Shown: piece by piece, positions 9,276 to 18,049 of the stretch
Numbering within the stretch: the first letter of the stretch is position 1
How the letters are laid out: every line of letters begins with the position of its first letter
Assembly (NCBI GenBank): GCA_045586595.1
Contig: JAZNAQ010000011.1
Span: 6,402-70,401 of the forward strand
Length of the DNA stretch: 64,000 bases
Source of the DNA: SIG480 sp045586595
GTDB taxonomy: Bacteria > Bacillota > Clostridia > Oscillospirales > JAAYXM01
Reading direction: 5' to 3'
Made by a program: the position numbers and the translations under genes
The notes under the pieces: generated by a model
Databases searched by the model: none
The model's input: the letters and a program-made list of their open reading frames with translations, nothing else
What the model was told of the DNA's origin: nothing

Positions 9276-9299
9276 ATTTATTCCCCTCCCTTGTATAAA

Positions 9300-10022
9300 C
9301 TATTCTTCCTCCCAGTTATGATAGACGTTCTGTACGTCATCATTATCCTCGAGCATATCAAGAAGCTTCTGCATATTCTTTATGTCATCTTCGCTCTCAA
9401 GCTTAGTATAGTTCTGCGGAACAAGCTCTGCCTCTGCAGATACAACGGTATATCCGCCATTTGTAAGTGTTTCACTTACCTCAGCAACGCTTGCCGGGTC
9501 ACAGTATACCTCAACAACTTCTTCTGATACCTCAACATCGTCAGCTCCCGCCTCGATGCAAGCCATCATAACCTCGTCTTCATCTGTGTCGCCTCGTTCA
9601 AGAACAACTATGCCTTTGTTGTCAAACTGCCAGCCAACACAACCGGTTGCGCCTAGATTTCCGCCAAATTTATCAAAATAATGACGCATTTCTGATGCAG
9701 TACGGTTGCGGTTATCTGTCATCGTTTCAACGATAACAGCAACGCCACACGGGCCGTAGCCCTCATATACTATTGTTTCGTAGTTCGCTCCGTCAGCGCC
9801 CGATGCACGCTCAATGATACGCTTAATGTTGTCATTAGGCACATTATTTGCCTTAGCTTTTGCAATGCATGCAGCAAGCTTTGAGTTGCAAGTAGGGTCT
9901 GGGCCTCCTTCTTTTACAGCAACCGACATCTCACGGCCGATTTTTGTAAAAATTTTAGCACGCTGCGCGTCTGTCTTTTCTTTTTTGTGAAGTATGTTTT
10001 TCCATTTGGAGTGTCCTGACAT
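9300..10022 (-). CDS. yebC: YebC/PmpR family (TACO1-like) protein
   Basis: The signature MSGHSKWKNILHKKEKTDAQ and GGPDPTCNSKL mark this conserved family, whose members act as transcription regulators or assist translation through proline stretches. The 240 residues are the normal length, with the acidic C-terminal domain. The ribosome site is weak. The gene leads a two-gene unit with degV. Confidence 0.93.
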   Translation of the reverse strand: MSGHSKWKNILHKKEKTDAQRAKIFTKIGREMSVAVKEGGPDPTCNSKLAACIAKAKANNVPNDNIKRIIERASGADGANYETIVYEGYGPCGVAVIVETMTDNRNRTASEMRHYFDKFGGNLGATGCVGWQFDNKGIVVLERGDTDEDEVMMACIEAGADDVEVSEEVVEVYCDPASVAEVSETLTNGGYTVVSAEAELVPQNYTKLESEDDIKNMQKLLDMLEDNDDVQNVYHNWEEE

Positions 10023-10062
10023 TGTAATTCCTCATTCCTTGAGCCTGATTTTATAATATATA

Positions 10063-10091
10063 AGTATACAACATTATCGTCTTTTTTTCAA
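10063..10091 (-). promoter_or_regulatory. Promoter of yebC-degV
   Basis: On the minus strand TTGAAA (10086-10091), 17 bases, TATACT (10063-10068). Confidence 0.65.
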
Positions 10092-10208
10092 GTTTATTAA
10101 TTAAATTTTGATTTAATGTATAAACCGCAAAAGATATGCACAGAATACAAATACATCATCACGGAATGTTTCGTGTTGATACATTTATTTTTACGAGGTG
10201 AATTTAAA

Positions 10209-10361
10209 ATGTCTAACCAGAACAACCAGAACAATCAGAACAACAACCAGCAGAACCAGAACAATCAGAACAATCAGCAGAACAGACAGAACAACAACCA
10301 GCAGAATCAGAGCAACCAGAACAATCAGCAGAACAGACAGAACAACAACCAGAATTTCTAA
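10209..10361 (+). CDS. 50-residue Asn/Gln-only low-complexity protein
   Basis: Starting at the ATG that follows ACGAGGTG, the product is 50 residues and, apart from Met1, two Ser, two Arg and a final Phe, consists entirely of Asn and Gln. A longer frame opening at 10116 has no ribosome site before its start. The gene is followed by a strong terminator, so it is a complete transcription unit. Codon use is almost only AAC/AAT and CAG. I recognise no domain; composition resembles prion-like or matrix-type polar tracts. Whether it is secreted, spore-associated or regulatory cannot be told. Confidence 0.7.
   Translation: MSNQNNQNNQNNNQQNQNNQNNQQNRQNNNQQNQSNQNNQQNRQNNNQNF
10266..10352 (+). repeat. 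Exact 36-base direct repeat inside the Asn/Gln gene
   Basis: The segments 10266-10301 and 10317-10352 are identical, separated by 15 bases, and encode the same reading frame. They suggest growth of the gene by in-frame duplication. It is not a CRISPR: there are only two copies and they are coding. Confidence 0.9.
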
Positions 10362-10370
10362 TTCCTTTAA

Positions 10371-10412
10371 AGAAACCGGCTGTTTCGTAAATATGCGGAA
10401 CAGCCGGTTTCT
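10371..10412 (+). terminator. Terminator of the Asn/Gln gene
   Basis: Arms of 17 bases (10371-10387 and 10396-10412, one G-T pair) contain AAACCGGCTGTT / AACAGCCGGTTT with an 8-base loop, followed by a pyrimidine run. Confidence 0.85.
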
Positions 10413-10414
10413 TC

Positions 10415-10443
10415 TTGACAACAAAAAAATCAAGCGACATAAT
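10415..10443 (+). promoter_or_regulatory. Promoter of dinB
   Basis: TTGACA (10415-10420), 17 bases, CATAAT (10438-10443). It lies immediately after the preceding terminator and rules out any dinB start upstream of about 10450. Confidence 0.75.
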
Positions 10444-10483
10444 CATTATATCATTTCAAATGATAGTTTGTGGGGTGAAGGGC

Positions 10484-11701
10484 TTGGATAAATTCATATT
10501 ACACTGCGACCTAAATGCATTTTATGCATCTGTAGAAGAGGTTCGTAATCCCGAGCTTCGTGCCTGGCCTGTAGCAGTATGCGGAAACCCGAAAAACCGT
10601 CACGGCATAATACTTGCAAAGAACGAAAAAGCAAAAGCCTTTGGTGTAAAAACCGCAGAGACGATATGGCAAGCTCAGAGAAAATGCCCCGACCTTATAC
10701 TCGTCCCGCCCCATCATAGCGAATATTTAAAATACTCCAAAACAGTCAATGAAATATATCTTAGATATACTGACCTTGTCGAGCCTTTTGGTATTGATGA
10801 ATCGTGGCTTGACATTACAGGTTCGGCTCACCTTTTTGGCACTCCCGAGCAAATAGCAGATGAGCTTCGTGAGGTTGTCAGAAATGAAACCGGCCTTACA
10901 ATTTCAGTTGGTGTTTCTTTTACAAAAGCCTTTGCAAAGCTCGGAAGTGACTATAAAAAGCCCGATGCTACAACTGTCATAACGCGCGAAAACTATAAAG
11001 ATATTGCATGGCCACTCCCCGTCACCGATTTGCTTTATGTTGGCAAAAGCGCAAAAAAAACCTTTGGGCGCCTGGGAATAACAACTATCGGAGAGCTTGC
11101 AAACAGCTCGCGCGCAACTATCTCCGCTCTTCTCGGCAAAACGGGAGAACTCGTCCACGATTACGCAAATGGAATTGACAACTCTCCTGTTCAGTCAGCT
11201 TTTGCCGAAAATGACCCAAAATCAATCGGGCGCGGGGTAACCTTTCCTCACGATCTAACTGAATTTTCAGAGATCAAAACCGGCATTTCCGTTCTTGCCG
11301 ATGATGTTGCCACACGCCTGCGCAAGCATAGCCTCAAAGCACACGTTGTCTCTCTCACAGTGCGCGACCCAAGCTTCAGAACAACATCAAAGCAAAAAAC
11401 ACTCCCCTCACCGACATATCTCGAAAGCGATATAACACGCACTTGCATTGAGCTTTATAACGAATCATATGCCTCAAAAGGCATCCCTGTGCGTATGCTC
11501 ACAGTAACAGTCTCTTCCCTTGTTAATTCATCTGACACGGTCAGCGAACAGCTCTCTTTATTTTCTCACAGTGACGACATTCAAAAACGAGAAAAGATTG
11601 AGCTTACAATAGACAAAATACGCAAAAAATTCGGACGCAGCTCAATGCAGAAGGGTTCTTTTTTAAACCAAGATTTTTCAATAAAAAACAACGACGATTA
11701 A
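10484..11701 (+). CDS. dinB: DNA polymerase IV (Y-family)
   Basis: This is a translesion polymerase. Catalytic acidic residues are Asp9 in FILHCDLNAFYASVE and Asp105-Glu106 in GIDESWLDITGS. Near the C-terminus QLSLF (residues 356-360) matches the beta-clamp-binding consensus. I place the start at the TTG at 10484, preceded by GGGGTG, giving 405 residues: the in-frame ATG at 10415 lies in the promoter, and the ATG at 10460 has no ribosome site. The gene is monocistronic. Confidence 0.93.
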   Translation: MDKFILHCDLNAFYASVEEVRNPELRAWPVAVCGNPKNRHGIILAKNEKAKAFGVKTAETIWQAQRKCPDLILVPPHHSEYLKYSKTVNEIYLRYTDLVEPFGIDESWLDITGSAHLFGTPEQIADELREVVRNETGLTISVGVSFTKAFAKLGSDYKKPDATTVITRENYKDIAWPLPVTDLLYVGKSAKKTFGRLGITTIGELANSSRATISALLGKTGELVHDYANGIDNSPVQSAFAENDPKSIGRGVTFPHDLTEFSEIKTGISVLADDVATRLRKHSLKAHVVSLTVRDPSFRTTSKQKTLPSPTYLESDITRTCIELYNESYASKGIPVRMLTVTVSSLVNSSDTVSEQLSLFSHSDDIQKREKIELTIDKIRKKFGRSSMQKGSFLNQDFSIKNNDD

Positions 11702-11724
11702 AGGCGAAAAACCATAAATTTTGC

Positions 11725-11754
11725 TTGACAAATACCGCTGTTTTAGTGTATCAT
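11725..11754 (+). promoter_or_regulatory. Promoter of guaB
   Basis: TTGACA (11725-11730), 18 bases, TATCAT (11749-11754). The leader is only about 30 bases, so no purine or guanine riboswitch is present. Confidence 0.7.
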
Positions 11755-11791
11755 ATTTTTTAAATAAATACACAAAGGAGCGTTGCGGATT

Positions 11792-13255
11792 ATGGATATT
11801 AGTAAGAAAGTTTGCGGCGAAGGTTTGACATTTGACGATGTTCTTCTTATCCCTGCAAAGAGCGAGATTCTACCTGCAGATATTGACGTCACCACACGTC
11901 TTACAAAGAAGATTTCATTGAATATTCCCGTCATGAGTGCGGCTATGGATACAGTTACAGAGTCACGCATGGCGATTGCCGTTGCCAGAGAGGGCGGCAT
12001 CGGTGTTATACATAAAAACATGACAATCGAAGAGCAGGCTAACGAAGTCGATATGGTTAAACGCTCCGAAAACGGTGTTATTACAAACCCGTTCTTTTTA
12101 AGCCCGTCCAACACCCTCGGAGATGCTGATGACCTCATGGCAAAATACCGCATTTCAGGTGTTCCGATTTGTGATAACGGCAAGCTCGTCGGTATTATTA
12201 CAAACCGCGATATGAAGTTTGAAGCAGACTACAATCGCCCCATCTGCGAGGTTATGACAAAAGAGAATCTTGTAACTGCTCCGGTTGGCACAACACTTGA
12301 AGATGCAACAGAGATTCTCCGCAAAAACAAAATAGAAAAACTCCCAATTGTTGATAAAAACATGGCGCTTTGCGGCCTTATCACAATTAAAGATATTGAA
12401 AAAGCTCACAGATACCCGAATTCTGCGCGTGACGAAAAGGGTCGCCTTTTAGTAGCTGCAGCTATCGGCAACACTCCTGATGTTCTTGACCGTGCAAAAG
12501 CTCTTTCGGACGCAGGCGTTGATGTTTTCGTTCTTGACAGTGCACATGGTCATCATATAGACATTGCACGCGCTGTTTCAAAGGTTAAAAACGCGTTCCC
12601 TCACATTGAGCTTATCGCTGGTAACATTGCTACTCCGGAAGCTGCTGCAGACCTTATCGCAGCCGGTGCAGATGCTCTCAAGGTCGGTATGGGCCCCGGT
12701 GCTATCTGTACAACACGCGTTGTTGCAGGTATTGGTGTTCCGCAGATTACGGCTGTTATGACAGTTGCAGAAGTTGCAGATAAATACGGTATTCCGGTCA
12801 TTGCAGACGGCGGTATTAAATACTCCGGCGATATTCCTAAGGCTATTTGCGCGGGCGCATCTGTAATCATGCTTGGTTCACTTCTTGCAGGTTGCGACGA
12901 AGCTCCGGGTGATTTTGAAATGTTCCAGGGCAGACGTTTTAAGGTATACCGTGGCATGGGCTCACTTGGCGCAATGGCAAAGGGCGGCCGTGACCGTTAC
13001 TTCCAGCACAATAACAGAAAGCTCGTTCCCGAAGGCGTTGAAGGTCGTGTTCCCTACAAGGGGCCGGCAGGCGATACTATCTTCCAGCTTATCGGTGGTC
13101 TCCGCGCTGGTATGGGTTACTGCGGCGCGCCAAACATTCAGGCACTCCGTGAGAACGGACGCTTCATAAAGATAACAGGTGCAGGCCTCAAAGAAAGCCA
13201 CCCGCACGATATTTACATTACAAAAGAAGCACCTAACTACTCAATCAATCCGTAA
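11792..13255 (+). CDS. guaB: Inosine-5'-monophosphate dehydrogenase
   Basis: GuaB oxidises IMP to XMP with NAD, the committing step to GMP. The 487-residue protein has the N-terminal LTFDDVLLIPA segment, two CBS domains inserted at about residues 95-215 and the catalytic loop GPGAICTTR with Cys306; the flap region contains KGGRDRYFQ. The ATG at 11792 is 11 bases after AGGAG, a better start than the TTG at 11783, which is only two bases from it. Monocistronic. Confidence 0.97.
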   Translation: MDISKKVCGEGLTFDDVLLIPAKSEILPADIDVTTRLTKKISLNIPVMSAAMDTVTESRMAIAVAREGGIGVIHKNMTIEEQANEVDMVKRSENGVITNPFFLSPSNTLGDADDLMAKYRISGVPICDNGKLVGIITNRDMKFEADYNRPICEVMTKENLVTAPVGTTLEDATEILRKNKIEKLPIVDKNMALCGLITIKDIEKAHRYPNSARDEKGRLLVAAAIGNTPDVLDRAKALSDAGVDVFVLDSAHGHHIDIARAVSKVKNAFPHIELIAGNIATPEAAADLIAAGADALKVGMGPGAICTTRVVAGIGVPQITAVMTVAEVADKYGIPVIADGGIKYSGDIPKAICAGASVIMLGSLLAGCDEAPGDFEMFQGRRFKVYRGMGSLGAMAKGGRDRYFQHNNRKLVPEGVEGRVPYKGPAGDTIFQLIGGLRAGMGYCGAPNIQALRENGRFIKITGAGLKESHPHDIYITKEAPNYSINP

Positions 13256-13260
13256 AATAA

Positions 13261-13291
13261 AAACAGAGTCGTGTCATACACGACTCTGTTT
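13261..13291. terminator. Bidirectional terminator between guaB and the ABC importer
   Basis: Perfect 14-base arms AAACAGAGTCGTGT / ACACGACTCTGTTT with a CAT loop and flanking A and T runs. Confidence 0.9.
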
Positions 13292-13292
13292 T

Positions 13293-14045
13293 TTAAAACT
13301 CATAACAAAATCCATTCCCATCTGGTCTTTTAGAAACAGACACTCCAAACATCTCATTTATTATTTTGCTATCACAAACGGCATCTGGCGTATCTGCACG
13401 CAAAACTTTTCCCTCGCAGAGCACAGCCACACTGTCAGAAAAGCTCAGTGCAAGCGGAATATCATGCATAACCGTAACTATTCCCTTCCCCTCTTCCGCT
13501 AAAGAACGCAGAGTTTTCAAGAGCGAGAGCTGGTTTGAAATATCAAGATATGTAGTTGGCTCATCCAGCAGGATATAGTCAGCATCCTGCGCGAGAGCCA
13601 TTGCAATGTATGCATTTTGTCTCATCCCACCCGACAGACAAGATAGCTTGCTGTCAGAAAGTGATTTAATCCCCATACGCGCAAGCGTACCTTGCACCAT
13701 CTCATTGTCCTCTTTGCTGTACCGTCGAGGATAATCAAGATACGGGAATCTCCCATGCAACACCATCTGCCCAACTGTCATGTCAGGGACATTTTTGCCC
13801 TGAGATAGATATGCAATGTTTTGCGCAACTTCTTTGCGCGACATTGCATTTTTTTCTTTACCGTTAATTATTATACTTCCGCTTGTGAACGGTATAATGC
13901 CCGCCATAGTTTTAAGGAGAGTGCTTTTTCCCGAGCCGTTAGGCCCGATGACAGACATAATCTTTCCTCTTTCCACGTTAAGTGATACGCCACAGAGCAC
14001 ATTACACTTTGCGTAGCCTGAATATATTTCTTTAAGCTCAATCAC
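13293..14045 (-). CDS. ABC transporter ATP-binding protein, FecE/BtuD type
   Basis: This is the ATPase of an importer for a metal chelate (siderophore, haem or cobamide). Walker A GPNGSGKST is at residues 34-42, followed by the LSGGMRQNAYIAMALAQ signature and LLDEPTTYLD. The start is the GTG at 14045 after GAGGAGGG, giving 250 residues; it overlaps the permease stop by eight bases (GTGATTGA), implying translational coupling. Substrate cannot be read from the sequence. Confidence 0.88.
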   Translation of the reverse strand: MIELKEIYSGYAKCNVLCGVSLNVERGKIMSVIGPNGSGKSTLLKTMAGIIPFTSGSIIINGKEKNAMSRKEVAQNIAYLSQGKNVPDMTVGQMVLHGRFPYLDYPRRYSKEDNEMVQGTLARMGIKSLSDSKLSCLSGGMRQNAYIAMALAQDADYILLDEPTTYLDISNQLSLLKTLRSLAEEGKGIVTVMHDIPLALSFSDSVAVLCEGKVLRADTPDAVCDSKIINEMFGVSVSKRPDGNGFCYEF

Positions 14046-15063
14046 TCTTATGCCCTCCTCTGCCCCGAACAAGAATAAAAATAAAGAATGGTGCTCCGAG
14101 GAAAGCCATAATTATACCTACAGGAATTTCATAAGGCGAAAATGCACATCTGGCAACAGTATCACACAAACACACAAACGCGCCCCCGAATAATGCACAG
14201 AGACTAATTAAATGAAATGCCCTATTACCTGCAAGCCTTCTCACCGTATGCGGAACAAGTAACCCCACAAACGAAAGTAGCCCCGCAAGGCTTACTGCAC
14301 ACCCCGCAAGCAGTGCTGCAAGTAGTAAAAAAAACATATTCATAAGCTCAGTATTCATACCGAGCCCCTTTGCGTTTTCTTCTCCGAGAGAAAGTACATC
14401 AAGCTCGTTTGCCAGAGTAAGAAGTAGCGCTGTTGTAATCAAAATCAGAACCGTCGCAGGAACAAGCTTCTGATACGTCACCGCCGAAAACTCTCCAACT
14501 TTAAAGTCGTTACTCATCATCCCCACATCCGGAATAAAAGTAACCACCGTATCAGAGACCGCGCCGAGCAAGCTATTCATGGCGACACCAATAAGTATTA
14601 CTTTTCCGCGCGATGCGCTCCATCTCCGCGCTCCCAGACTAACAATCATAACTGCCGCAAATGCGCCAAGAAATGCAAATAGCGAAAGTCTCCACCCTCC
14701 GTAAATACCAAATGCTGTACACAATGTAACAGCAAGCCCCGCTCCGGAGTTAACCCCTATTACGCTCGGAGATGCCAACCGATTTGACAGAACTCCCTGT
14801 ATCAGCGCGCCGGAAACAGCAAGAGCCGCTCCGCACACAAGCGAAGCAATAGTTCTCGGAAGCCTTACATAATAAATAATACGCCATGCCGGTAATGTAT
14901 AAAGCCCTTCACAAATCGCGTGGTAGAGCTCCGAGAATGAAACCGAAGTACTTCCAAGCCCTATTCCCGAAACTATGGCAACAAGCAAGAGCAAAACACC
15001 TGTAAGATAGAGTAATTTTATTCTGTTTTTATTCTTCAAGCAAAATTCTGCCGAGCTCCTCAT
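14038..15063 (-). CDS. ABC transporter permease, FecCD/BtuC family
   Basis: A hydrophobic 341-residue protein with the many-helix FecCD pattern, including GAALAVSGALIQGVLSNRLASP, LGVNSGAG-type and GLLSFVGLLVPHTVRR motifs typical of siderophore and vitamin B12 permeases. The upstream end overlaps the binding-protein gene by about 35 bases; the AGAGG site is close to the ATG, so a start a few codons further in is possible. Only one permease gene is present, suggesting a homodimer. Confidence 0.88.
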   Translation of the reverse strand: MRSSAEFCLKNKNRIKLLYLTGVLLLLVAIVSGIGLGSTSVSFSELYHAICEGLYTLPAWRIIYYVRLPRTIASLVCGAALAVSGALIQGVLSNRLASPSVIGVNSGAGLAVTLCTAFGIYGGWRLSLFAFLGAFAAVMIVSLGARRWSASRGKVILIGVAMNSLLGAVSDTVVTFIPDVGMMSNDFKVGEFSAVTYQKLVPATVLILITTALLLTLANELDVLSLGEENAKGLGMNTELMNMFFLLLAALLAGCAVSLAGLLSFVGLLVPHTVRRLAGNRAFHLISLCALFGGAFVCLCDTVARCAFSPYEIPVGIIMAFLGAPFFIFILVRGRGGHKSD

Positions 15064-15967
15064 ACGCCTCTGCCCATCTCACATTCGGTTTTATATTAAA
15101 CAGCCTTCTGTCCATAAAATGCAGCCTGTTCTCACGAACAGCTAAAAGAGTTTTCCATGCCGGATTTTCGCTCATCGTTTCTGCAAGATTTTTCATTGCC
15201 TTATCAATATCGTCACCCATTGTGACAACAAAAATCCTGTACGGCTCGTTCTTAATAACAGACTCTACGCTTAAGTTCTCAAGCAGGCTCTTGTCGCTGT
15301 CTGCAATGTTTTTGCACCCCAGCTCAAAAAGCATCTCACCCAGCACGGTCCCACGGCTACCCTTTGCCTTTACAGTGCCGGAAGACGCCCGAAGTAATAA
15401 TATCGTCTTTGCCTCAGCAGGTATTTTCGCATCTGCACAGCGTTTTTTTACAGCATCTATCTGTGCCCTTATATGTAGCCCGTTTTTCTCATAGAGGTCT
15501 TTTCTGCCTGTAATATCAGTGCAGATATCAAGCATCCGGAGATAGTCCTCAAAACAGTCAACATCAAAATATGCTACTGTAATTCCCGCATTTTCAAGTG
15601 CATCTTTCATTTCCACATTCGATGCTGTGGATGCACTTGCAATTACAAAATCGGGGTTTGCTTTAAAAAGAGACTCAAGCGACGGTGAATGTGCTCCACC
15701 GAGATTTATGCAATCATCACGAAGATTAAGACCTAAATCTTCCCATGCATCATCACAGGTTGCCGCAACCTCCCCACCGGCAAGCATCCATATTTCAGCA
15801 AAGCTTCCGAGGATAGGCGCAACTCTGTTACATGTACTGACCGTAACCTCGAGTCCAAGGTCGTCTGTAAAGGTATATCCCTCTGTCTTTTCTTGTTCTC
15901 CGCAACCGTACAACACAAGAAGCATACAAAAAAAGCTCGCCAATATCACGCTTATGCTTCTCTGCAT
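15029..15967 (-). CDS. Metal-chelate ABC transporter substrate-binding lipoprotein
   Basis: This is a periplasmic-binding-type protein of the FhuD/BtuF class. The N-terminus has a hydrophobic signal and lipobox LYGC (Cys22), so it should be a membrane-anchored lipoprotein. The body shows PDFVIAS, ITVAYFDVDCFEDYLRML and a C-terminal lobe ending in NVRWAEAYEELGRILL. The 312 residues are normal. The GAGGTG site is clear, and the gene begins nine bases after recG ends. Confidence 0.85.
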   Translation of the reverse strand: MQRSISVILASFFCMLLVLYGCGEQEKTEGYTFTDDLGLEVTVSTCNRVAPILGSFAEIWMLAGGEVAATCDDAWEDLGLNLRDDCINLGGAHSPSLESLFKANPDFVIASASTASNVEMKDALENAGITVAYFDVDCFEDYLRMLDICTDITGRKDLYEKNGLHIRAQIDAVKKRCADAKIPAEAKTILLLRASSGTVKAKGSRGTVLGEMLFELGCKNIADSDKSLLENLSVESVIKNEPYRIFVVTMGDDIDKAMKNLAETMSENPAWKTLLAVRENRLHFMDRRLFNIKPNVRWAEAYEELGRILLEE

Positions 15968-15976
15968 TTTTTCACC

Positions 15977-18043
15977 TCAATTAAACGAATTTTTACCAAC
16001 ACTCAAATCAAACATCCTGCGTATACGCTCACGAAGAAGCTTATACTCAGGGTTTTTAAGCGTACGGTCTATCTCGGCAATCTTTGCTGCCTCGCGCTTG
16101 GCCAAATCAAGCACACGCATATCTGACATAAAACTTGCAATTTTGAGTATGGGCAAACCATGCTGGCGTGTACCGAAAAAGTCGCCCGGTCCGCGAAGTT
16201 TCAGGTCCTCCTCAGATATTTTAAATCCATCTGCGTTTTTGCGAAGTGCCTGCAAACGCTCTGCCGCAGGGCTCCACTTGCTCACATTTGAAAACAGTAT
16301 GCAATAAGACTTGTCCTTTCCTCGTCCTACACGTCCGCGAAGCTGATGAAGCTGCGAAAGACCAAACCTTTCAGAATTTTCTATTGCCATAACAGTAGCG
16401 TTCGGGACGTTCACCCCAACCTCTATTACCGTTGTTGAAACGATTGCCGCTGTCTCACCAGAAACAAACCGACGCATAACGGCGTCCTTCTCTTTTTGCT
16501 TCATCTTGCCGTGTAAGAACTCAATCTGCTTACCTTTAAATACTGTATCAGAAAGCTCCTCGGCAAACTTTTCAACAGAGCGCATTTCACCCTCTTCATC
16601 CTCATCTATAAGAGGACATACTATGTATGCCTGATGACCTTCATCAAGCTGTTTTTTTATAAAGCCATATGCATCATTGCGCTTTGTGTCATTCACAATC
16701 AGCGTATCTACTGGCAATCTCCCCGGCGGAAGTTCATCTATGACCGATATATCAAGATCACCGTACATAATAAGTGCAAGCGAGCGCGGTATAGGTGTTG
16801 CAGACATAACAAGCTGATGAGGGTTATTTCCCTTCGAGGCGAGAGCCGCTCTTTGGCGAACACCGAAGCGATGTTGCTCGTCAACTATCATAAGCCCCAG
16901 ACTTGAAAAAGCTACATCCTCACTTATTATCGCATGAGTGCCTATAAGAAAATCAACTTCTCCTGTTAGGCACATCTCCTTTACAGCTCTTTTTTCTGAT
17001 GCCTTCATGCTTCCGCACAAAAGCATGCATTTCATACCAAGCTCTGAAAGCCCTGCCGAAAGTGACATAAAATGCTGTTCGGCAAGTATTTCTGTCGGCA
17101 CCATCAGCGCTGTCTGCAACCCGTTTTTATACGCAATATATGCAGCACCGGCAGCAACAGCTGTCTTGCCCGAGCCGACATCACCCTGAACTATACGGTT
17201 CATCGGACGGGGTGACTTCATATCTCCGGCAATCTCGTCCATCACGCGAAGTTGGGCAGCTGTTGGCTTAAACGGCAGAGCCGATATATATTTTGAGTAA
17301 TCCGCATCTTCTATGGCTATGCCAGACTCATACTCACGTCTGTCGCGAAGATGCATAAGCCCCAACGTAAGGACAAAAAGCTCCTCAAAGACAAGCCTCC
17401 GTTTTGCAATTTCAAGCTCCTCTTCGCTTGTTGGAAAATGAATTTCGCGATAAGAATATCCGACGTGTGCAAGCCTTAGTCGTCTTCGGATTTCCTCTGG
17501 TATAACCTCTGGAATAACCTCTGAAAACTCCGATAATGCTGTTTTGACCGCAGTTCGAATCATATCTGCCGAAAGCCCTGCCGTCAAACCATATATCGGG
17601 AGGATAGCCCCGGTCTTGTTGCCGGAGCTATCCTCTCGCTCAAACGTCGGATTTGTCATAGAAAGCTTGCCGCCGCGCTCCTCTATCTTACCAAAGAATA
17701 TGTAGCGCTCACCGGCCTGAAGCTTTCCTACACTGTATTTTTGATTAAAGAAAACTATATTTATTCCGCCTGTCTCATCAACTGCACGAAACTCTGTCAC
17801 CGAAAAACCACGGCGTGGGGTTCTGGTCTTTATATTAGAGGACACATATGCATTTATGCATGCCTTGTCCCCCGCTCGGACATCGGATATATTGAGAGTC
17901 TTTCGCCTGTCCTCATAGTCACGCGGAAAATAGTTTAAAAGGTCATACACGGTAAATATACCAAGCCTCGAAAAAGCCTCGGCACGTTTTTCACCAACAC
18001 CCTTTAAATACCGTATTCCCGTGTTTAAATCAGACTTCACCAT
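15977..18043 (-). CDS. recG: ATP-dependent DNA helicase RecG
   Basis: RecG remodels stalled forks and Holliday junctions. The 688 residues show the N-terminal wedge/OB domain (GIRYLKGVGEKRAEAFSRLG), Walker A GDVGSGKTAVAA, DEQHRFG, SATPIPRSLAL and the C-terminal HQLRGRVGRGKDKSYC motif. It follows fakA by six bases; asp23-fakA-recG is a common Firmicute order. The ABC importer downstream is probably read from the same transcript. Confidence 0.97.
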   Translation of the reverse strand: MVKSDLNTGIRYLKGVGEKRAEAFSRLGIFTVYDLLNYFPRDYEDRRKTLNISDVRAGDKACINAYVSSNIKTRTPRRGFSVTEFRAVDETGGINIVFFNQKYSVGKLQAGERYIFFGKIEERGGKLSMTNPTFEREDSSGNKTGAILPIYGLTAGLSADMIRTAVKTALSEFSEVIPEVIPEEIRRRLRLAHVGYSYREIHFPTSEEELEIAKRRLVFEELFVLTLGLMHLRDRREYESGIAIEDADYSKYISALPFKPTAAQLRVMDEIAGDMKSPRPMNRIVQGDVGSGKTAVAAGAAYIAYKNGLQTALMVPTEILAEQHFMSLSAGLSELGMKCMLLCGSMKASEKRAVKEMCLTGEVDFLIGTHAIISEDVAFSSLGLMIVDEQHRFGVRQRAALASKGNNPHQLVMSATPIPRSLALIMYGDLDISVIDELPPGRLPVDTLIVNDTKRNDAYGFIKKQLDEGHQAYIVCPLIDEDEEGEMRSVEKFAEELSDTVFKGKQIEFLHGKMKQKEKDAVMRRFVSGETAAIVSTTVIEVGVNVPNATVMAIENSERFGLSQLHQLRGRVGRGKDKSYCILFSNVSKWSPAAERLQALRKNADGFKISEEDLKLRGPGDFFGTRQHGLPILKIASFMSDMRVLDLAKREAAKIAEIDRTLKNPEYKLLRERIRRMFDLSVGKNSFN

Positions 18044-18049
18044 ACGAAA

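Noticed and set aside
10266..10352. Repeats as a CRISPR array
   Set aside because: There are only two copies with a 15-base interval, they are coding in frame, and no cas genes are present anywhere in the window.
10198..10491. Alternative frames over the Asn/Gln gene giving Thr/Arg- or Val/Leu-rich products
   Set aside because: They are shadows of the CAG/AAC repeat in other frames, without ribosome sites.
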